From assembly GCA_934699135.1 (NCBI GenBank), contig CAKUVM010000005.1, positions 1 to 64,000 of the forward strand: a stretch of 64,000 bases of DNA, read 5' to 3'. The notes beneath the pieces were generated by a model. It did not search any database, had not been told where the DNA came from, and saw nothing but the letters and a program-made list of their open reading frames with translations. Source of the stretch: an uncultured Bacteroidales bacterium. Lineage in GTDB: Bacteria > Bacteroidota > Bacteroidia > Bacteroidales > Marinilabiliaceae. This document shows positions 53,788 through 61,774 of this stretch, piece by piece; position 1 is the stretch's first letter, and each line of letters begins with the position of its first letter. A program made the position numbers and the translations under genes.

Positions 53788-53795
53788 TACATTTG
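53788..53795 (+). promoter_or_regulatory. -7 box TACATTTG upstream of udk
   Basis: TACATTTG is a full match to TAnnTTTG, about 77 bases before the udk ATG. The predicted leader holds a GC-rich hairpin (GGGCGG...GCGCC region, 53796-53822). No clear -33 is seen. Confidence 0.45.
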
Positions 53796-53871
53796 GGCGG
53801 GTGGCGCGTCTGCGCCGCCCCGCGCGCACGCGCCATCTTTATAGGCAATTTCTTAAACAAACATAGAGGCT

Positions 53872-54483
53872 ATGCTCATCATAGGAATAGCGGGAGGCTC
53901 CGGCTCCGGCAAGACCACCGTCGTGAACAAGATTGTAGGCGGCATGGACGGCAGCCGCGTCACCGTGATCTGCCAAGACAACTATTACAACGACAACGCC
54001 CACCTCACGCTGGCCGAGAGGCGCAAGATAAATTTTGACCACCCAAATGCCATTGAGTTCCCGCTCCTCATAAGCCACTTGCGGCAGCTCCGCGATGGCA
54101 GGGCCGTCGAGATGCCGACCTACTCTTTTGTGGAGAGCACGCGCATGAAGGAGACCATCCATGTGGAGCCGCATGACGTGGTCATTGTGGAGGGAATCTT
54201 GGTGCTGGCCATCCCCGAGCTGCGGGACATTATGGACATAAAGGTGTTTGTAGACGCCGACGCCGACGACCGTCTGGCGCGCAGGATAAGGCGCGACGTG
54301 GCGGAGCGCGGGCGTAAGCTGGTGAATGTCCTCAACCACTACGAGACCACCGTCAAGCCCATGCACCTCCAGTTCATCGAGCCGTCAAAACGCTACGCCG
54401 ACCTCATTGTGCCGCAGGGCGGCGACAATGAGATTGCCATTGACGTGCTGCGCCATTTCATAGGTCGAGAAACTGAAAAGTGA
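53872..54483 (+). CDS. udk: Uridine kinase
   Basis: This 203-residue P-loop kinase has Walker A (GGSGSGKTT), the acceptor-site YYNDNAH segment and the lid residues (RLARRIRRDVAERGRKLVN). It phosphorylates uridine and cytidine in the pyrimidine salvage pathway. The last base of its TGA stop is the first base of the next ATG (TGATG), so translation of the next gene is probably coupled. Confidence 0.93.
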   Translation: MLIIGIAGGSGSGKTTVVNKIVGGMDGSRVTVICQDNYYNDNAHLTLAERRKINFDHPNAIEFPLLISHLRQLRDGRAVEMPTYSFVESTRMKETIHVEPHDVVIVEGILVLAIPELRDIMDIKVFVDADADDRLARRIRRDVAERGRKLVNVLNHYETTVKPMHLQFIEPSKRYADLIVPQGGDNEIAIDVLRHFIGRETEK

Positions 54484-54983
54484 TGAGCACTGCGGACATT
54501 AATCTTGACAACTCCCGCCTGCGCCGCCAAGACCGGCAGATGAGCCGCGAAGAAGCCATCGACTTGTTGAGGCGGGGGGGATATGGGGTTCTGTCGCTCG
54601 TGGGCGGCGGGGGCGTCCCATACGGTGTGCCCATGTGCTATGCTTGGGATGGCGGCGCTTCCATATATCTGCACTGTGCGCCGGAGGGAGAGAAACTGAA
54701 GCTCATGGCGGAGAACCCCGAAGCGTCATTGTGCGTGGTGGGACGAGTTAGCGTCTTGGAGCAAAAATTCTCCATGGAGTTTGAGAGCCTGGTGATTCGC
54801 TGCCGCGCCTCTGAGGTGACTGGCGAGGATGAGAAGAAACGCGCTCTGCTGCTCCTTGCCGCCAAATATTCTCCCGCCTATGCCGAGGAGGGGCGGCAAT
54901 ACGTAGAAAGGGCCCATGCCAAGACCACGGTCATCAGGCTAGACGTGCTGTCAATGAGCGGCAAAAGGCGCTTTGCGAGGTGA
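54483..54983 (+). CDS. Nim-like pyridoxamine 5'-phosphate oxidase-family flavoprotein
   Basis: This 166-residue split-barrel flavoprotein begins with RRQDRQMSREEAIDLL and has GYGVLSLVGGGGVPYGVPM and YLHCAPEGEKLKLMAENP, the pattern of the Nim (5-nitroimidazole reductase) subfamily of PPOX proteins. Family members reduce small molecules with FMN; Nim proteins confer nitroimidazole resistance, but many relatives do not, so no resistance claim is made here. I chose ATG 54483 (TGATG overlap with udk) over GTG 54480. A run of seven Gs lies early in the frame (54574-54580). Confidence 0.85.
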   Translation: MSTADINLDNSRLRRQDRQMSREEAIDLLRRGGYGVLSLVGGGGVPYGVPMCYAWDGGASIYLHCAPEGEKLKLMAENPEASLCVVGRVSVLEQKFSMEFESLVIRCRASEVTGEDEKKRALLLLAAKYSPAYAEEGRQYVERAHAKTTVIRLDVLSMSGKRRFAR

Positions 54984-55036
54984 AGACCCCTCCCCCTTTT
55001 TGGTGTATGTTAAACATTATTAAATAGGGGGGGGTA

Positions 55037-55068
55037 TTTGTTAAATACAAAAGGACGGCATACATTTG
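55037..55068 (+). promoter_or_regulatory. Full Bacteroidota-type promoter before micro-ORF
   Basis: TTTG (55037-55040) and TACATTTG (55061-55068) are 20 bases apart, an exact match to TTTG-N19/21-TAnnTTTG. A G8 run sits at 55027-55034, just before the -33 element. It predicts a leader of about 80 bases before the micro-ORF at 55155. Confidence 0.7.
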
Positions 55069-55154
55069 TGGCTGATAAAGCAAGTGCGTGATGGCGCGGA
55101 TGACGAAAGTCTTGGTGCGCTGCGGCTGTACTCTTTGTCCGCTAACTAAACTTT

Positions 55155-55268
55155 ATGATGAGCAACTTATCGTCCGAGACCCGCAGAGAGGCTGACTCGC
55201 TCAGCCTGTGGTTCAAAGTATTGTTTTCTGCATTGCTGCTGGCTCTTGCTCTAGCCGTGGCGTTTTGA
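55155..55268 (+). CDS. 37-residue single-helix membrane micro-protein
   Basis: ATG 55155 (a second ATG follows at 55158) opens 37 codons ending TGA 55266-55268. The product has a polar N-terminus with several charged residues (SSETRREADS), then about 20 hydrophobic residues (FKVLFSALLLALALAVAF), so it should be a single-pass inner-membrane peptide. It is too short for routine gene finders but lies behind a full promoter and in a gap of about 500 bases. I do not recognise the family. It could also be a leader of an RNA, so coding status is not certain. Confidence 0.55.
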   Translation: MMSNLSSETRREADSLSLWFKVLFSALLLALALAVAF

Positions 55269-55501
55269 TTCTTTTTTTTGACCAGCCGCGGTCTCTAAAC
55301 TACCTGAATAAAACCTTTTTGATAAAAGACATCCGCCAACGGGCGGCTTGTCCATCCTGCGCTAAGGAATAGTGTATAATCATTAAGCAGGATTAAGTTC
55401 GACCTATGCAAGAACGTCATTTGCCAAACTGAGGGGCAAATGCGAAGCCCCGAAGACGCGACGTCTCCGGGGCTTTCCTCATTTCATCTTGCACCCGCGA
55501 C
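55269..55501. other. Gap with paired inverted repeats after the micro-ORF
   Basis: The gap contains a short CCGCC/GGCGG stem near 55331-55346, then CATTTGCC (55418-55425) against GGCAAATG (55435-55442), then the strong hairpin listed at 55445-55475. The stacking of hairpins could be the 3' end of a small RNA or terminators of both flanking transcripts. No protein frame is convincing. Confidence 0.45.
55445..55475. terminator. Hairpin downstream of queA
   Basis: AAGCCCCG and CGGGGCTT pair with an inner AGAC/GTCT, 26 bases beyond the queA stop on the minus strand. T-rich sequence follows on the plus side (TTTCCTCATTTC). It may end both transcripts. Confidence 0.6.
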
Positions 55502-56692
55502 CTATGGGATCAGGAGCGAAGAGTCTCCGTAGCTCAAGAAACGGTAGCCGGAGTTTAGAGCGTGCGCGTAGATCTTTTTCCACTCCATGCCCACCAGTGC
55601 CCCAATGAGCAGCAGCAAGGTGCTGTGAGGTTGGTGGAAGTTGGTTATGAGCGCGTCCACGAGGCGGAACCTGTATCCTGGCATTATCATTATTTGTGTC
55701 TGGCTGTGCAGCTGGTCTTGCCCTTGCTCGTCAAGGTGGCGGGCCAGCCGGCGCAAAGCCTCGGCCGCGGTGTGGCCTTGCGGCAGGTCATACGCGTCCC
55801 ACTGCGCCAGACCGTTGTCAATGTCTTGCCCCTCAAGCAGCTTCACGCCAAGCCAATAGAGGCTCTCCAAAGTGCGGACCGACGTGGTGCCCACGGCCAC
55901 CACCTTGCGCCCGCCGGTAGCCAGTTGACGGATCACGTCTTTCTCCACCACAATGTGCTCTGTGTGCATGACGTGCTGCTCCACATTGTCCGTCTGGATG
56001 GGCTTGAAAGTGCCGGCCCCCACGTGGAGCGTGACGGAGAGAATCTTGTGGCCGCGGGCCTCGGCGTCGGCCAGCACCTCCGGCGTGAAGTGCAGCCCGG
56101 CGGTGGGCGCCGCCACAGAGCCCTTGTGCGCGCTGTATACCGTCTGGTAGCGCGTCTCGTCAATGGCCTCCGTCTCGCGGTTGAGGTATGGCGGGATTGG
56201 CATGACGCCGGCGGCCTCTATGACCTCGGCCAGGGTCAGGCTCTCGGGCCATGAGAAACGGATGGTCGATGTGTTGCCGTCTTGCGCCAACCTCAGTGCC
56301 GAGAGCCTGACATTGACCCCGGACACGCTCACCGTTGTCTCCAGCTCGCCGTCTTTCCACCGCTTGGAGTTGCCCACGATGCACTTCCAGACCGACGTGC
56401 CGCGAGCCACGAACGCCTGCTCCACCTCGGCGGGCTCCAGCGGCTCCAGGCAAAATATCTCAATGGCCGCGCCCGTGACCTTGGAAAATTTGAGCCTGGC
56501 GCGGATCACCTTGGTGTCATTGCGCACCAGCAGCGCGCCCTCGGGCAGGAAGTCGGCCACGTCGCGGAAGTGGGCGTCGGTCATGTCGCCGTGGCGGTAG
56601 ACCAGCAGCTTCGAGGCGTCGCGGCTGGCCAACGGATATTTGGCAATGCGCTCCTCGGGGAGCTCATAGTCATAGTCTTTCTGGTTTATCAT
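55502..56692 (-). CDS. queA: S-adenosylmethionine:tRNA ribosyltransferase-isomerase
   Basis: This 396-residue protein starts at ATG 56692 (MINQKDYDYELPEERIAKYPL), the family start. An ATG at 56752 would add 20 residues of the ruvC-linked region. Core motifs are RHGDMTDAHFRDVADFL and PTAGLHFTPEVL, with the DTVSP-like SVTLHVGAGTFKPI region. It makes epoxyqueuosine in the tRNA-wobble queuosine pathway. It lies 11 bases after ruvC. Confidence 0.94.
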   Translation of the reverse strand: MINQKDYDYELPEERIAKYPLASRDASKLLVYRHGDMTDAHFRDVADFLPEGALLVRNDTKVIRARLKFSKVTGAAIEIFCLEPLEPAEVEQAFVARGTSVWKCIVGNSKRWKDGELETTVSVSGVNVRLSALRLAQDGNTSTIRFSWPESLTLAEVIEAAGVMPIPPYLNRETEAIDETRYQTVYSAHKGSVAAPTAGLHFTPEVLADAEARGHKILSVTLHVGAGTFKPIQTDNVEQHVMHTEHIVVEKDVIRQLATGGRKVVAVGTTSVRTLESLYWLGVKLLEGQDIDNGLAQWDAYDLPQGHTAAEALRRLARHLDEQGQDQLHSQTQIMIMPGYRFRLVDALITNFHQPHSTLLLLIGALVGMEWKKIYAHALNSGYRFLSYGDSSLLIP

Positions 56693-56703
56693 GTGTGTTG
56701 TTG

Positions 56704-57309
56704 TCAGTTTGTCTTGACCCTGTCGGGGTTTTGCCTCAAGAAGTCCTCCCACGATGACGAGGCCTTGCCAACCCCGCGGGGAATCTTGACCCCGCCACCC
56801 GTGTAGGCCCCGCCTGTGAGGCCTTGCGTCCTTGCGGTCATGAAGTGGCAGTAGGCTATGGCCAGGGCGTCTGTCGCGTCAAGGAACTTGGGGATGTCCG
56901 CAAAGCGCAGCATCTTTTGCAGCATGTTGGCCACCTGCTCTTTGGTGGCGCCCCCGTTGCCCGTTATGGCCTGCTTGACGCGCATTGGGGCATATTCGCT
57001 CACGGGCATGCCATGCGCCAAGGCGGCGGCCATGCACACGCCTTGCGCCCTGCTGAGCTTCAGCATGGTCTGGACGTTCTTGCCGCAAAAAGGAGCCTCG
57101 ATGGCCAGCTCATCGGGCTCGAACTCGCCAATGATGACGTTGATGCGGTCAAAGATTCTCTTCAGGCGCGCATAGTGGTCGGCCACCCTGCCCATCTGGA
57201 CGGTGCCCAGCACCACCACCTCGGCGTGGTTGCCATCCGTGTCTAGTATGGAGTAGCCCATGACGTTGGTGCCGGGGTCTATGCCCAAAATGCGTCTGGC
57301 CTTGCCCAT
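56704..57309 (-). CDS. ruvC: Crossover junction endodeoxyribonuclease RuvC
   Basis: This 201-residue RNase H-fold resolvase has the first catalytic Asp in RILGIDPGTNVMGY, the middle Glu in LAIEAPFCGKNVQT, and the C-terminal Asp cluster in KFLDATDALAIAYCH. It cuts Holliday junctions with RuvAB. The TGATG overlap with the DUF4286 stop (57309) and the close queA downstream indicate one transcript. Confidence 0.95.
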   Translation of the reverse strand: MGKARRILGIDPGTNVMGYSILDTDGNHAEVVVLGTVQMGRVADHYARLKRIFDRINVIIGEFEPDELAIEAPFCGKNVQTMLKLSRAQGVCMAAALAHGMPVSEYAPMRVKQAITGNGGATKEQVANMLQKMLRFADIPKFLDATDALAIAYCHFMTARTQGLTGGAYTGGGVKIPRGVGKASSSWEDFLRQNPDRVKTN

Positions 57310-57626
57310 CAGTCAGCGAGGTTGAGTCCGCGCATGAGCGTTGAGAAGGCAAGGCACGCCTCGCCGTGCGTCTCCATCACCTCTTGGCACAGCCTCGCGC
57401 TGGTGGAGCGGAGGTTGCCAAGCTGCTCCAGGGTGTCGCACCGCCACTGGCTGGAGTAGGATTGCGCCCCGTCTTGGCGTGTGCCGTCAATGGAGTATAG
57501 CTCATGCGGGCATCCGCCCGAGGCGGCGCGCATAGCGGGCCCGTATATGCCCGCCATCCATTTGAGCCACCCGTCGCGCATACGGTCGTCTACCGTGAAT
57601 GTGGTGTTGAATAGGAACTTTGCCAT
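57309..57626 (-). CDS. DUF4286-family protein
   Basis: This 105-residue protein starts with KFLFNTTFTVDD and contains YSSQWRCDTLEQLGNL, the pattern of DUF4286, a small conserved family of Bacteroidota often next to ruvC. I chose ATG 57626, since the frame before it lies over the hairpin at 57687-57728. Function unknown; the neighbourhood with ruvC and queA is the only clue. Confidence 0.8.
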   Translation of the reverse strand: MAKFLFNTTFTVDDRMRDGWLKWMAGIYGPAMRAASGGCPHELYSIDGTRQDGAQSYSSQWRCDTLEQLGNLRSTSARLCQEVMETHGEACLAFSTLMRGLNLAD

Positions 57627-57686
57627 GGTGTCTGTTTTCTTTGCCTGTGCGCCCGTCGCCGCTGATGATGGCGGGCGGGAAAGGAA

Positions 57687-57728
57687 GCGGGCGGGCGACA
57701 TGGGGCCGCAGCCCCGTCGCCCGCCCGC
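57687..57728 (-). terminator. Long hairpin downstream of serS
   Basis: GCGGGCGGGCGAC and GTCGCCCGCCCGC form a stem with an inner GGGGC/GCCCC, 36 bases beyond the serS stop. On the minus strand it is followed by TTCCTTTCCC, which is T-rich but not a clear run. A terminator for serS is likely. Confidence 0.6.
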
Positions 57729-57763
57729 TAGAGCGTCTTGCTGCATCGGCTAGCGAGTCGCCG

Positions 57764-59041
57764 CTAGTCGATGTACTCGAAGCCGGTGTATGGCACCAGC
57801 ACCTTAGGAATCTTGATGCCGTTGGGCGTCTGGTTGTTCTCAAGCAGGGCGGCCACGATGCGCGGCAGCGCCAAGGCGGAGCCGTTGAGGGTGTGGCAGA
57901 GCTGCGTCTTCTTGTCGCCGGCCTCCTTGAAGCGGAGTTTGAGGCGGTTGGCCTGGTAGCTCTCGAAGTTTGAGACGGAGCTTACCTCCAGCCAGCGCTT
58001 CTGCGCCGCGGAGAACACCTCGAAGTCATATGTGAGGGCCGAGGTGAAGCTCATGTCGCCGCCACAGAGGCGCACGATGCGGAACGGGAGCTCAAGTTTC
58101 TCGACCAGGCCGCGGACGTGGGCCACCATCTCGTCTAGAGCCTCGTAGGAGTGATCGGGGTGCGAGAGGCGGACAATCTCCACCTTGTCGAACTGGTGGA
58201 GGCGGTTGAGGCCGCGCACGTCAGCGCCCCACGAGCCTGCCTCGCGGCGGAAGCATGCGGAGTAGGCGCAGTTCTTGACTGGGAAGTCTGCGCTCTTGAG
58301 GATTACGTCGCGATACATGTTGGTGACGGGCACCTCGGCTGTCGGGATGAGGTAGAAGTTGTCCGCCGTGGCGTGATACATCTGCCCCTCCTTGTCAGGG
58401 ATCTGCCCCGTGCCGAAGCCGGAGGCCTCGTTGACCATGAGGGGTGGCTGCACCTCGTTATAGCCGGCCGCTATGGCCTGGTCGAGGAAGAAGGAGATGA
58501 GGGCCCTCTGGAGCTTGGCGCCCTTGCCCTTGTAGAAAGGGAAACCCGCGCCGGTCACCTTGATGCCGAGGTCGAAATCTATGATGTCATATTTCTTAAT
58601 CAGCTCCCAGTGAGGCAGCGAGCCCTCCGGCAATTCCGGCTCTTTCTCCACGGAGCAGTAGACAATCTGGTTGTCTGCCGCGCTCTTGCCGGGCGGGACG
58701 ATCTGGGCGGGGATGTTGGGCAGCAGCACGAGCTTGGCCGTCAGGGCCTCCGACGTCTCGCTTTGCTTCTGGTCCAGCTCCTTGATCTGCTCCTTGAATT
58801 TGGCAGTCTCGGCTTTGGCCTCTTCGGCCTCGGCTTTCTTGCCCTCTTTCATGAGTTGGCCGACTGACTTGGATATGGCGTTCATCTTTTGCTGGATGGC
58901 CTCGGCCTCGGCCTGCTGCTGCTTGCGCTTGTTGTCTAGCGCTATGATCTCGTCAATAATCTGGGTGGCGTCGAAGTTCTTGACTTTAAGACGCTCTATG
59001 ACGAAATCTTTCTGTTCCTGAATGAGCTTTAGGGTAAGCAT
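57764..59041 (-). CDS. serS: Seryl-tRNA synthetase
   Basis: This 425-residue class II synthetase starts at ATG 59041 (MLTLKLIQEQKDFVIERLKVK); an upstream in-frame ATG at 59131 would add 30 residues not seen in the family. The N-terminal long coiled coil (AEAIQQKMNAISKSVGQLMKEGKKA) binds tRNA-Ser. The catalytic core has motif 2 (YSACFRREAGSWGADVRGLNR) and motif 3 (GSALALPRIVAALLENNQ). It charges tRNA-Ser and tRNA-Sec. Confidence 0.95.
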   Translation of the reverse strand: MLTLKLIQEQKDFVIERLKVKNFDATQIIDEIIALDNKRKQQQAEAEAIQQKMNAISKSVGQLMKEGKKAEAEEAKAETAKFKEQIKELDQKQSETSEALTAKLVLLPNIPAQIVPPGKSAADNQIVYCSVEKEPELPEGSLPHWELIKKYDIIDFDLGIKVTGAGFPFYKGKGAKLQRALISFFLDQAIAAGYNEVQPPLMVNEASGFGTGQIPDKEGQMYHATADNFYLIPTAEVPVTNMYRDVILKSADFPVKNCAYSACFRREAGSWGADVRGLNRLHQFDKVEIVRLSHPDHSYEALDEMVAHVRGLVEKLELPFRIVRLCGGDMSFTSALTYDFEVFSAAQKRWLEVSSVSNFESYQANRLKLRFKEAGDKKTQLCHTLNGSALALPRIVAALLENNQTPNGIKIPKVLVPYTGFEYID

Positions 59042-59103
59042 ATCAGAATGTTTGTGGGAAAAGAATTTAAATCGGTGTTGTCTGCCCCGTGCGGGGAGAT
59101 ACG

Positions 59104-59159
59104 AAAAAACTCCCGCCTCGCCGGCTCTCATAAAGCTGAGAGAGCAGCTTAGGCGGGAG
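59104..59159 (-). terminator. Terminator of the rplU-rpmA operon
   Basis: On the minus strand CTCCCGCCT and AGGCGGGAG (59159-59151 and 59118-59110) form a stem with inner palindromes, followed by six Ts (revcomp of 59104-59109). It lies 45 bases beyond the rpmA stop. Confidence 0.9.
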
Positions 59160-59204
59160 CCTGTGTCCGTGTCGGGGTGTGTCTTGCCCGAATCCCGGCA
59201 CCGC

Positions 59205-59471
59205 TTACTCGGCAGCGACGGCGGGGATGACGGAGACGTAAGACCTGTTGTCGCGCTTCTTGACGAACTGTACGGTGCCGTCTACGAGAGCGAAGAGGGT
59301 GTGGTCTTTGCCCATGCCCACGTTCTCAGCCGGGTGGTGCACGGTGCCGCGCTGGCGGACGATGATGTTGCCAGCCTTAGCTGCCTGACCGCCAAAAAGC
59401 TTCAGGCCAAGTCGTTTGCTCTCAGAATCACGGCCGTTCTTAGAACTGCCGACGCCTTTCTTGTGTGCCAT
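59205..59471 (-). CDS. rpmA: 50S ribosomal protein L27
   Basis: This 88-residue protein starts MAHKKGVGSSKNGRDSESKRLGLK, the conserved L27 N-terminus, and has QRGTVHHPAENVGMGKDHTLFAL. It lies near the peptidyl transferase centre. It follows rplU by 31 bases, as in most bacteria. The N-terminus is uncleaved-type: no Firmicutes-like extension is present. Confidence 0.97.
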   Translation of the reverse strand: MAHKKGVGSSKNGRDSESKRLGLKLFGGQAAKAGNIIVRQRGTVHHPAENVGMGKDHTLFALVDGTVQFVKKRDNRSYVSVIPAVAAE

Positions 59472-59502
59472 TTCTTACAAAAACTTTTTAGGTGGTTCGG
59501 GA

Positions 59503-59820
59503 TTAGCCGATGATGTTCTCGATCTGAATCTGGGTGAACTGCTGGCGGTGGCCGTTCTTCTTCTGGTAGCCCTTGCGGCGACGCTTCTTGAAGACGATTA
59601 CCTTGTCACCCTTGACGAGGGGCACGAGGACTTTGGCTGCGACTTTGGCCCCGCTGATGGCGGGCGCGCCGATGGTCACCTGACCCTCGTTGTCGATGAG
59701 GAGCACCTTGTCGAACTCCACGGTGTCGCCCTCGTTCTTCTCGGGGAGGTGATGCACGAAGAGCTTGGCGTCCTTCTGAACTTTGAACTGCTGACCAGCA
59801 ATTTCTACGATTGCGTACAT
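59503..59820 (-). CDS. rplU: 50S ribosomal protein L21
   Basis: This 105-residue protein starts MYAIVEIAGQQFKV and ends with the L21 signature KRRRKGYQKKNGHRQQFTQIQIENI. It binds 23S rRNA domain I. It heads the L21-L27 operon and is preceded by a promoter pair and an 85-base structured leader. Confidence 0.97.
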   Translation of the reverse strand: MYAIVEIAGQQFKVQKDAKLFVHHLPEKNEGDTVEFDKVLLIDNEGQVTIGAPAISGAKVAAKVLVPLVKGDKVIVFKKRRRKGYQKKNGHRQQFTQIQIENIIG

Positions 59821-59908
59821 TACTTATGACGTAATAAAGATTGCGCCTGCAGGCGGCGCGGCCACTGTTGGCCGTCACTCTTAATGAAGCCGTACAGACT
59901 TAACGGCG
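59821..59908 (-). promoter_or_regulatory. Leader of rplU operon with possible r-protein structure
   Basis: Between the -7 box and the rplU ATG, the minus strand holds GGCCAACAGTGGCC (inverted repeat), then GCGCC/GGCGC around a GCCTGCAGGC palindrome. Ribosomal protein leaders often carry autoregulatory folds, so this may be one, but no known motif was matched. Confidence 0.35.
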
Positions 59909-59939
59909 CAAAGTTATGGACTTTAATTGATAATTGAAA
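59909..59939 (-). promoter_or_regulatory. Candidate promoter of rplU-rpmA
   Basis: On the minus strand TTTC (59936-59939) and TAACTTTG (59909-59916) are 19 bases apart, one mismatch from TTTG-N19/21-TAnnTTTG. It fits a strong promoter before a ribosomal protein operon. Confidence 0.65.
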
Positions 59940-60018
59940 GGACTAAATTGCGGGGTAGCGGAAAAAACCTTATCTTCATTTCCTGAAAGCAGGGCTATGT
60001 TCATTTTTTTTAGTGCCT

Positions 60019-60582
60019 ATGGATGACGGTATGGAGTCCCTTGTGCCATTGCGTGTAGCTGCCATTCTGGATGGCGGCGGTAGCAACATATATAACCTTG
60101 TGCTGCAAGAGATAACGGGGCGGCGGCGCATGGTCATCACCATAGGGATGTCCGAGGCGCAGGCCATAGCCGTTTTTATGGAGGGCATCTCCATGCCGCG
60201 CCCGCTCGCTCACGACCTGATGGCGCGCATCATCTCGGCTTTCGGCGGGCGGCTGAGCCGCGTGATAATAGAGGGCCTCGTGGGCGGGCGGTTTCGCACC
60301 AGCCTGGTGATGGACAAGGGCGGCGCTCCGGTGGTTCTTGACGGCCGCACGTCAGACGCCGTGGCCCTGGCCATACGGTGTCAGGCCCCCATCTTCGCCC
60401 GCGAGGCGGTGCTGAGGCTGGCCAATGGCGATGCCGACGCCTTGCGGTGCGGAGCGGCCCGGGGAGTGGAGGGTACCCCGTCAAGTCTGTTGCGCGAAAA
60501 GTTGCGCGACGCCGTGGCGGCAGAGGACTACGAGGCGGCCCAAAAGATACAAGATGAGCTGCGGCGGCGAGGCGAGGCCTAG
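60019..60582 (+). CDS. Bifunctional nuclease-family protein (DUF151) with UVR domain
   Basis: This 187-residue protein carries a DUF151 domain (RRRMVITIGMSEAQAIAVFMEG, VVLDGRTSDAVALAIR) and a C-terminal UVR motif (LREKLRDAVAAEDYEAAQKIQDELRRR), as in UvrB/UvrC. The family is named bifunctional nuclease from plant homologues; the bacterial role is unclear. I start at ATG 60019, since the preceding GTG 60013 only adds two residues. It converges with the Tic20-like gene and their stop codons overlap. Confidence 0.82.
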   Translation: MDDGMESLVPLRVAAILDGGGSNIYNLVLQEITGRRRMVITIGMSEAQAIAVFMEGISMPRPLAHDLMARIISAFGGRLSRVIIEGLVGGRFRTSLVMDKGGAPVVLDGRTSDAVALAIRCQAPIFAREAVLRLANGDADALRCGAARGVEGTPSSLLREKLRDAVAAEDYEAAQKIQDELRRRGEA

Positions 60583-60914
60583 GCCAAGAAGCTAAACCAG
60601 GAGTCGAACAGGCGGCCCAAGATGGGCTGGTAGCGCATGACGCCCTTGTTGACGCTGCGCACCCCGATGACCATCATGAGGAAGAATATGATGGTGGCTA
60701 TCTGCCATGCCAACCAGAAATTGAGAAACCTGAAGACCAAGACATAGGTCAGAGTCTCGACGAGGGCCAGGCCGAGCCCTTGCCGCAGGTGGAATGTGGC
60801 GAACTCCGACCTGTCTGAGCACACAAGGCGGGCGGCAATGCCCACGAGCCACCCCACGGGGGTGATGTAGGCCGCAAAGGCCACGTTTTTCGATGTCTCG
60901 CTAATCTTGCCCAT
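60579..60914 (-). CDS. Tic20/DUF4870-like small membrane protein
   Basis: This 111-residue protein has three to four membrane helices (VAFAAYITPVGWLVGIAARLV, LALVETLTYVLVFRFLNF, IATIIFFLMMVIGVRSV) and the DUF4870-type FATFHLRQGLGLAL between. These small proteins are of unknown function. It starts inside the 3' end of lpxH (14-base overlap), so it is probably the last gene of that transcript. Confidence 0.75.
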   Translation of the reverse strand: MGKISETSKNVAFAAYITPVGWLVGIAARLVCSDRSEFATFHLRQGLGLALVETLTYVLVFRFLNFWLAWQIATIIFFLMMVIGVRSVNKGVMRYQPILGRLFDSWFSFLA

Positions 60915-61662
60915 ATTTCATAATCTTTACGTCGCGGCCATCGAAGACGGCGTATGTGAAGTGGCGAATCCAGTCCCCTATGACCAGCAGCCGCTGCCCC
61001 CGCCCGCCCACCTCGCAGTCTATGACTTCGTGGCGGTGGCCAAAGATGATGAAGTCCGCCGTGTCGCCCTGAGCCACAATCTTGCGGGCGTATCTCACCT
61101 GGGTCTCGTTCTCCAGGTCTTGCGGGGCGCGCCCCCGCTTGCGCTCCTCGGCGTAGTGGCCCATGCGGCTGCGGTGGCTCCACGTGGTGGCGATCAGCCC
61201 GGCCAGGTCGGGGTGAAGCCAGCGGTAGCAGGCCTGCAAGAATCGGTTGTGGAAGCACCACATCATGACGTGGTACCAACGGTCATACCCCAGGTCGTCT
61301 CCGTGCCCCAGCAGGAACCGCTTGCCGGCCGCTTCAATGCGCAGGTCGCCGTGGTGGACTGTCACGCCCAGCTCGGCGGGCAGGTAGTCAAACATCCAGA
61401 CGTCGTGGTTACCGGTGAAGAAGTGGACGTCCACGCCCCCGTCTGCCAGCTCCGCCACTTTGGCCAGGAAACGGACGTGGCCACGCGGCACCACGGTGCG
61501 GTATTCGAACCAATAGTCGAATATGTCGCCCAGCAGGTACAGGGCCTGGGCCTTGTCTTTTATCGAGTCTAGCCACGCCACCACCCGAGCCTCGTGCTGG
61601 CGGTGGTCTGCTATGTATGGCGCGCCCAGGTGCAGGTCGGAGGCGAAGTATATGTTCTTCAT
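60901..61662 (-). CDS. lpxH: UDP-2,3-diacylglucosamine pyrophosphohydrolase (LpxH-like)
   Basis: This 253-residue calcineurin-like phosphoesterase starts at MKNIYFASDLHLGAPY (ATG 61662; in-frame upstream ATGs only add an unlikely tail). The metal motifs are DLHLG, GDIFDYWFE, GNHDVWM, and FGHRHEVIDC. It makes lipid X in the lipid A pathway, acting at the inner membrane. It links to the LPS exporter gene lptB elsewhere in the window in function only. Confidence 0.9.
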   Translation of the reverse strand: MKNIYFASDLHLGAPYIADHRQHEARVVAWLDSIKDKAQALYLLGDIFDYWFEYRTVVPRGHVRFLAKVAELADGGVDVHFFTGNHDVWMFDYLPAELGVTVHHGDLRIEAAGKRFLLGHGDDLGYDRWYHVMMWCFHNRFLQACYRWLHPDLAGLIATTWSHRSRMGHYAEERKRGRAPQDLENETQVRYARKIVAQGDTADFIIFGHRHEVIDCEVGGRGQRLLVIGDWIRHFTYAVFDGRDVKIMKYGQD

Positions 61663-61774
61663 CAGTGGTCTGTCATTCATTAGGAGCGAGGGAGGCCGTG
61701 GCGCGCTGTGCGTCATGGCCTCCCTCGCCTGTTTTTCTTTCCCTTTCTGCTTTTGCCGCGCGGTGGCTTGTCGC

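Noticed and set aside
54574..54580. G7 run in the Nim-like gene as a phase-variation site
   Set aside because: The frame is intact and the run is only seven long; similar runs occur in clpX (near 35966) and at 13914-13920, so it is expected in GC-rich DNA.
54483..54983. Nitroimidazole resistance gene
   Set aside because: The protein is in the Nim-like branch by motif, but many relatives give no resistance; calling it a resistance gene would go beyond the sequence.
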